From Flavobacteriales bacterium UBA1958 (lineage in GTDB: Bacteria > Bacteroidota > Bacteroidia > Flavobacteriales_D > Sanyastnellaceae): 56,426 bases of DNA. Numbering within the stretch: the first letter of the stretch is position 1; the number at the start of each line of letters is the position of its first letter. Location: contig DDEI01000066.1 of the NCBI GenBank assembly GCA_002336675.1, positions 1-56,426 of the forward strand, read 5' to 3'. The translations under genes and the position numbers were made by a program. Below, piece after piece: positions 52,124-56,426 of the stretch. The notes beneath the pieces are model-generated. The model did not search any database, had not been told where the DNA came from, and saw nothing but the letters and a program-made list of their open reading frames with translations.

Positions 52124-54853
52124 ATGGATAAATATTCCTATCTAAGTAATGGTGATGTTACCGCCATAGAAGAATTACACAAACAGTTCAAGAGTGACCC
52201 CTTATCGGTCGATTTTGGTTGGCAGAAATTCTTTGAAGGTTTCGAGTTTAGTAAATCAGATTATTCTGAAGGTGCTGCGGTTCCGGAAAATGTAATCAAA
52301 GAGTTCAAAATTCTAGACCTAATTAATGGTTACAGAACTAGAGGACACCTCTTCACTAAAACCAATCCCGTAAGAGAAAGGAGAACCTACGAGCCTACGC
52401 TAGCGCTAGAAAATTTTGGCCTATCGGATGCAGATCTGAGCACGGAATTTCAAGCTGGAGATACAATAGGATTGGGCAGAACTTCTTTAAAAGTTATAGT
52501 AGCTCATTTGGAAGAAACCTACTGCCAATCTATAGGAGTAGAGTATATGTATATCCGTGAGCCAGAGAAAATAAAGTGGCTGAGAGACAGAGTCGAGCTA
52601 AAAAACAGGACAGTTTTTTCTGTAGAAGATAAAAAGCGATTTTTCAATAAGCTCAACCAAACCACGCTTTTCGAGCAGTTTCTGCAAAAGAAATTTGTAG
52701 GTCAAAAAAGATTTTCTGTAGAAGGAGGAGAGTCTCTTATTCCAGCACTAGATGCCATTATAGAAAAAGGAGCTCAAAAAGGAGTGAAGGATTTTGTTAT
52801 CGGAATGGCGCATAGAGGACGGTTAAATACACTTGCTCACATTATGAACAAGCCTTATGACCAGCTTTTTGCTGAGTTTGAAGGAAGAGAATTCGAGGAT
52901 GAGTCATTTGATGGAGATGTAAAATACCACTTAGGGTATTCAAGAGATATCAAGTCTGATGAAGGAAAAGATGTGTGTGTAACACTCTGCCCTAATCCAT
53001 CACATTTAGAGGCTGTAGATCCTATAGTAGAGGGATTATCTAGAGCCATTATAGATTTAGATTTAAAAGACGAAAATAAAATAGTTCCTATCCAAATACA
53101 TGGAGATGCAGCCATAGCTGGTCAAGGTGTAGTGTATGAAGTAGTGCAGATGGCACAACTTAAAGGATACCGTACAGGAGGGACCATGCACTTGGTAGTA
53201 AATAACCAAGTAGGATTTACTACAAATTACCTAGATGCTAGATCTAGTACTTACTGCACAGATGTAGCTAAAACTACGCTTTGTCCTGTTTTTCATGTAA
53301 ATGGAGATGACATAGAAGCGGTAGTGCAGACAGTTTTAATTGCACTGGATTATAGAAATAAATGGAACAGTGATGTATTCATAGATTTATTAGGGTATCG
53401 GAAATATGGACATAACGAGGGTGACGAGCCTAAGTTCACGCAGCCTAAGCTTTACAACGCCATAGTCAAGCATCCAGATGCTAGAAGAATTTACCTAGAT
53501 CAGTTAATAGCTGAAGGTGTAATGACGGAAGAAGACGGGGAGTTGGCCAAAGGAGCACTGTTCGAAAAGCTCGAAGCACATTTTGATAAGTCTAAGAAGA
53601 TAAAGAATGTAAAGGTAGAGCACTTCTTAGAAGATACCTGGAAGAGTTATAGATTCTCGGAAAGAAAAGATTTTGAAAAAAGTCCTACTACTGCAGTCTC
53701 TATTAAGAAACTAAAAGAACTAGGGACCAATATGAGCACGCTTCCAGAAGGGAAGAATTGGTTCAGAAAGGTGAAAAAGTTAATGCAGGACAGACTAAAC
53801 ATGCTAAAGGCGGATCGTTTAGATTGGGGTTCTGCAGAAATGCTGGCTTATGCCACATTGTTAGAGGAAGGACATCCGGTAAGGATTTCTGGGCAGGATG
53901 TAGAGCGCGGAACTTTTTCACACCGCCATGCGGTAGTAAAAGACGAAATGACAGAAGAAGCTTACATAGGGTTAAACCATGTGAGTAAAAACCAAGCATC
54001 ATTGACCATCTATAACTCACTACTCTCTGAGTATGGAGTGTTGGGTTTTGAATACGGATATGCTTTCGGTAATCCTAACGGATTAACGATTTGGGAAGCG
54101 CAGTTTGGAGACTTCAATAACGGAGCACAGATAATGATAGACCAGTTCATCACCGCGGCAGAAGATAAGTGGCATGCTATGAACGGGCTCACAATGCTCC
54201 TCCCTCACGGGTATGAAGGAATGGGCTCTGAGCACAGTTCAGGAAGAATGGAAAGGTACCTGCAGATGTGTGCGGGAGATAATATGGTAGTTTGCAACGC
54301 GACTACACCAGCAAATTATTTCCATTTATTAAGGAGACAGTGCAAATGGCCTTTTAGAAAGCCTCTCGTAGTGTTTACCCCTAAGAAATTGCTAAGGTAT
54401 CCGAAGGCAGTCTCCTCATTGAGTGAAATGGCCAAAGGGGGATTCCAAGAAGTACTGGATGATAAAGGAGTAACTGCTGCCAATGTGAAAACAGTGGTAT
54501 TCTGCTCAGGTAAAATCTATTATGATATTTTAGAAGAAAAAGAAAGCAGAGAAAGTGGAGAAGATATAGCTGTAATTAGATTGGAGCAACTTTATCCATA
54601 CCCCGATACTCAGATTAAAAAAATTCTGGCTAAGTATATGAAGGCAGAAAGAGTAATTTGGATGCAGGAAGAACCAGAGAATATGGGAGCGTGGTCTTTC
54701 ATCCTAAGAAAATGGGAGGATAGGAACATAGAGTTACTCTCTAGAAAGTCTAGTGGTAGTCCGGCTGCAGGTTCATCTATGGTACATGCCAATAGGCAAG
54801 AGAAATTAATGGATAGCTTATTTGAGTATTCCACGAGTAACGTATTGAAATAA
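52124..54853 (+). CDS. sucA: 2-oxoglutarate dehydrogenase E1 component
   Basis: 909 residues. The N-terminal YLSNGDVTAIEELHKQFKSD is the E1o-specific segment. The thiamine-diphosphate core has GMAHRGRLNTLAHIMNKP, HLGYSRD, NPSHLEAVDPIVEG, HGDAAIAGQGVVYEV and NNQVGFTT. The C-terminal half has SGQDVERGTFSHRHAV, EYGVLGFEYGYA, LLPHGYEGMGSEHSSGRMER and WMQEEPENMGAW. It decarboxylates 2-oxoglutarate and transfers succinyl to the E2 lipoyl arm (TCA cycle). Followed by sucB after 14 bases, so co-transcribed; E3 is not in the window. Confidence 0.97.
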   Translation: MDKYSYLSNGDVTAIEELHKQFKSDPLSVDFGWQKFFEGFEFSKSDYSEGAAVPENVIKEFKILDLINGYRTRGHLFTKTNPVRERRTYEPTLALENFGLSDADLSTEFQAGDTIGLGRTSLKVIVAHLEETYCQSIGVEYMYIREPEKIKWLRDRVELKNRTVFSVEDKKRFFNKLNQTTLFEQFLQKKFVGQKRFSVEGGESLIPALDAIIEKGAQKGVKDFVIGMAHRGRLNTLAHIMNKPYDQLFAEFEGREFEDESFDGDVKYHLGYSRDIKSDEGKDVCVTLCPNPSHLEAVDPIVEGLSRAIIDLDLKDENKIVPIQIHGDAAIAGQGVVYEVVQMAQLKGYRTGGTMHLVVNNQVGFTTNYLDARSSTYCTDVAKTTLCPVFHVNGDDIEAVVQTVLIALDYRNKWNSDVFIDLLGYRKYGHNEGDEPKFTQPKLYNAIVKHPDARRIYLDQLIAEGVMTEEDGELAKGALFEKLEAHFDKSKKIKNVKVEHFLEDTWKSYRFSERKDFEKSPTTAVSIKKLKELGTNMSTLPEGKNWFRKVKKLMQDRLNMLKADRLDWGSAEMLAYATLLEEGHPVRISGQDVERGTFSHRHAVVKDEMTEEAYIGLNHVSKNQASLTIYNSLLSEYGVLGFEYGYAFGNPNGLTIWEAQFGDFNNGAQIMIDQFITAAEDKWHAMNGLTMLLPHGYEGMGSEHSSGRMERYLQMCAGDNMVVCNATTPANYFHLLRRQCKWPFRKPLVVFTPKKLLRYPKAVSSLSEMAKGGFQEVLDDKGVTAANVKTVVFCSGKIYYDILEEKESRESGEDIAVIRLEQLYPYPDTQIKKILAKYMKAERVIWMQEEPENMGAWSFILRKWEDRNIELLSRKSSGSPAAGSSMVHANRQEKLMDSLFEYSTSNVLK

Positions 54854-54867
54854 AAAACAGATAGAAT

Positions 54868-56127
54868 ATGCCCATTTTAGAAATGAAAGTCCCTTCACCG
54901 GGAGAATCGATCTCTGAAGTAGAAATAGCCGATTGGTTAGTATCTGATGGAGATTACGTAGAAAAAGATCAAGCCATAGCCGAAGTAGATTCGGATAAAG
55001 CTACACTAGAACTTCCGGCTGAAGAGGCGGGAATTATCACCTTAAAAGCTGAGGTAGGAGATACCGTAGATGTCGGGGCCGTAGTGTGCCTTATAGACAC
55101 AGATGCCAAAGCACCAGCTAAGGCAGCCGCACCTTTACCAGCAGCTGCAGAGGCCCCTAGGGCCGAGGCAACTAGAGCAGAAGCAGCACCCGTTCCTACA
55201 CCAGCGCCAACCCCTGAAAAAGAGAGCTATGCCAAAGGGCACCCCTCTCCAGCAGCAGCTAAGCTGATGACTGAAAATGGGGTAAAAGCCAACCAAGTAA
55301 GTGGGACCGGAAAAGACGGTAGAATTACCCAGCATGATGTGGTCGCTGCCATGGCAGCAGGATTTGATTCATCAGCCACAGCAGGATGGGGCGGAACTAG
55401 AGACACCAAAAACGAAAAAATGTCTATGCTGCGTAGAAAAGTAGCAGAGAGATTGGTAGCTGTAAAGAATGAAACAGCCATGCTTACCACATTTAACGAG
55501 ATAGACATGAAGCCTATCATGGACATGCGTAAGCAGTATAAAGATAAGTTTAGAGAAGTACACGGAGTGAACCTTGGGTTCATGTCATTCTTCACTAAAG
55601 CGGTGACTGAAGCGCTGAATTTATATCCAGCTGTAAATGCTATGATAGACGGTAAAGAGGCTGTTTTTCATGATTACGCAGACATAGGAATAGCGGTGAG
55701 CTCACCTAAAGGATTGATGGTTCCTGTGGTAAGAAATGCGGAGCAAATGTCTCTTCATGAAATAGAAGCGGAAATCAAAAGATTAGCCATCAAAGCTAGA
55801 GATGGTAAGATTACCATAGATGAAATGACAGGAGGAACATTCACTATTACTAATGGAGGAGTTTTCGGAAGTATGTTAAGTACGCCTATCATTAATCCAC
55901 CGCAGAGTGCTATTTTAGGAATGCATAACATCGTAGAGCGTGCCGTGGTAGTAAACGGAGAGGTGGTCGTAAGACCTATCATGTATTTAGCGCTAAGCTA
56001 TGACCATAGAATCATAGACGGCAAAGAATCTGTAAGCTTCCTAGTTAAGGTAAAAGAAATGCTAGAAAACCCTGAGCGCATGATGTTCGGAGCCAAGCCG
56101 CCAGCAGAGGTGCTGTTAGGTTTATAA
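54868..56127 (+). CDS. sucB: Dihydrolipoamide succinyltransferase (E2) of 2-oxoglutarate dehydrogenase
   Basis: 419 residues. Lipoyl domain (1-78) with the modified lysine in EVDSDKATLE (Lys44). An Ala/Pro-rich linker (~80-120) follows. The peripheral subunit-binding domain is SPAAAKLMTENGVKANQVSG with GTGKDGRITQHDV (~126-160). The catalytic acyltransferase core (~190-419) has the active-site LALSYDHRIIDGKE. It forms the oligomeric core of the complex and makes succinyl-CoA. Last gene of sucAB; an exact copy of the 9-mer motif begins right after its stop codon and a terminator follows. Confidence 0.97.
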   Translation: MPILEMKVPSPGESISEVEIADWLVSDGDYVEKDQAIAEVDSDKATLELPAEEAGIITLKAEVGDTVDVGAVVCLIDTDAKAPAKAAAPLPAAAEAPRAEATRAEAAPVPTPAPTPEKESYAKGHPSPAAAKLMTENGVKANQVSGTGKDGRITQHDVVAAMAAGFDSSATAGWGGTRDTKNEKMSMLRRKVAERLVAVKNETAMLTTFNEIDMKPIMDMRKQYKDKFREVHGVNLGFMSFFTKAVTEALNLYPAVNAMIDGKEAVFHDYADIGIAVSSPKGLMVPVVRNAEQMSLHEIEAEIKRLAIKARDGKITIDEMTGGTFTITNGGVFGSMLSTPIINPPQSAILGMHNIVERAVVVNGEVVVRPIMYLALSYDHRIIDGKESVSFLVKVKEMLENPERMMFGAKPPAEVLLGL

Positions 56128-56166
56128 GCGTTGCAATAAGAAGACTCCAGTACACCTTATTTTAAG

Positions 56167-56196
56167 AACCCTGTCCTTAGTTGGACGGGGTTTTTT
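56167..56196 (+). terminator. Rho-independent terminator of sucAB
   Basis: AACCCTGTCC pairs with GGACGGGGTT around TTAGTT, followed by a T run. It ends the sucAB transcript 40 bases after the sucB stop. Confidence 0.9.
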
Positions 56197-56426
56197 ATGA
56201 CCTGTAATCCTGCCAAGTTATGAGTTTGTGGTTATAGTGAAAGTCAGACCGGCAGTGTTCGGCACACTATTTTTTGTCACTGCGCTCTGCCTTAATTTCT
56301 TAATGAAAACAATTGCCTTTTCTCGTATCCACTTTACAAATGCTTACAATCGCTTAAAGTGTTTTATTTATCAGTTATTCAAAGAGTTGAGTGTTTTTGT
56401 GTGTAAATTAGTCTCACCAATATATA
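56197..56426. other. Right-end noncoding stretch
   Basis: About 230 bases with no ORF, RNA gene or repeat that I can identify. Confidence 0.3.

Noticed and set aside
1..56426. CRISPR arrays, insertion sequences, prophage, toxin-antitoxin pairs
   Set aside because: No regularly spaced repeats, transposase, integrase, phage structural or paired small toxin genes were recognised on either strand.

Overview
The window reads as chromosomal DNA of a member of the Bacteroidota, most likely the order Flavobacteriales. Evidence: three proteins carry the C-terminal type IX secretion sorting domain. Many lipoprotein signals are of the short Bacteroidota kind. Promoters have the TAnnTTTG -7 box instead of a sigma70 -10. 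Omp28, DUF6029 and VPS10/BNR families are present, Shine-Dalgarno sequences are weak, and base composition is AT-rich (roughly 40 % GC by eye). No rRNA, tRNA, CRISPR array, transposase, integrase or phage gene was seen.

Layout. 1-1967: start of a large FG-GAP/ASPIC lipoprotein running off the left edge. 2276-7650: an envelope redox cluster (T9SS-exported thioredoxin-fold protein, TlpA-like protein, DUF6029 barrel, Omp28 lipoprotein, porin-family protein). 7647-10972: VPS10/BNR repeat protein plus a GNAT acetyltransferase remnant. 11027-19029: FKBP isomerase, a decayed membrane-protein pseudogene, MsrA, LEA-like lipoprotein, M20 dipeptidase, proline dehydrogenase, a DUF4258-like protein, and a LolD-type ATPase / FtsX-type permease / DUF3299-like set. 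19081-22134: GDP-mannose dehydratase and an MsbA-like exporter. 22338-22630: rpmH, too short for routine ORF lists. 22784-25918: AddA/RecB-like helicase-nuclease. 26124-30095: sufA-B-C-D behind a perfect inverted repeat. 30376-33953: sdhCAB behind a near-ideal promoter. 34074-38690: a T9SS protein, then an MbnP-MauG-MauG operon. 38704-44221: a mutagenesis cassette (LexA-type S24 repressor, Y-family polymerase, accessory DnaE). 44492-51589: T9SS protein, CBS protein, pdxJ, alpha/beta hydrolase, a third di-heme peroxidase and a ClC channel. 51661-56196: small unknown gene, then the 2-oxoglutarate dehydrogenase genes sucA-sucB ending at a terminator.

Much of the content is core metabolism (TCA cycle genes sdhCAB and sucAB, SUF Fe-S assembly, vitamin B6, L34). 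It is interleaved with accessory envelope and repair cassettes. The least explained signals are: (i) the 9-mer TTGCAACGC, found 14 times on the two strands where about 0.3 is expected, in all reading frames and between genes; (ii) the MbnP/double-MauG operon, a candidate tryptophan-modifying copper-binding system; (iii) the thioredoxin/DUF6029/Omp28 envelope redox cluster; (iv) the S24-DinB-DnaE cassette, with a palindrome over the presumed dinB start site and a DnaE that appears to begin at ATT.

Limits: all calls come from reading the sequence and remembered family features. No database search was run, positions of domains are approximate, and counts were made by eye.
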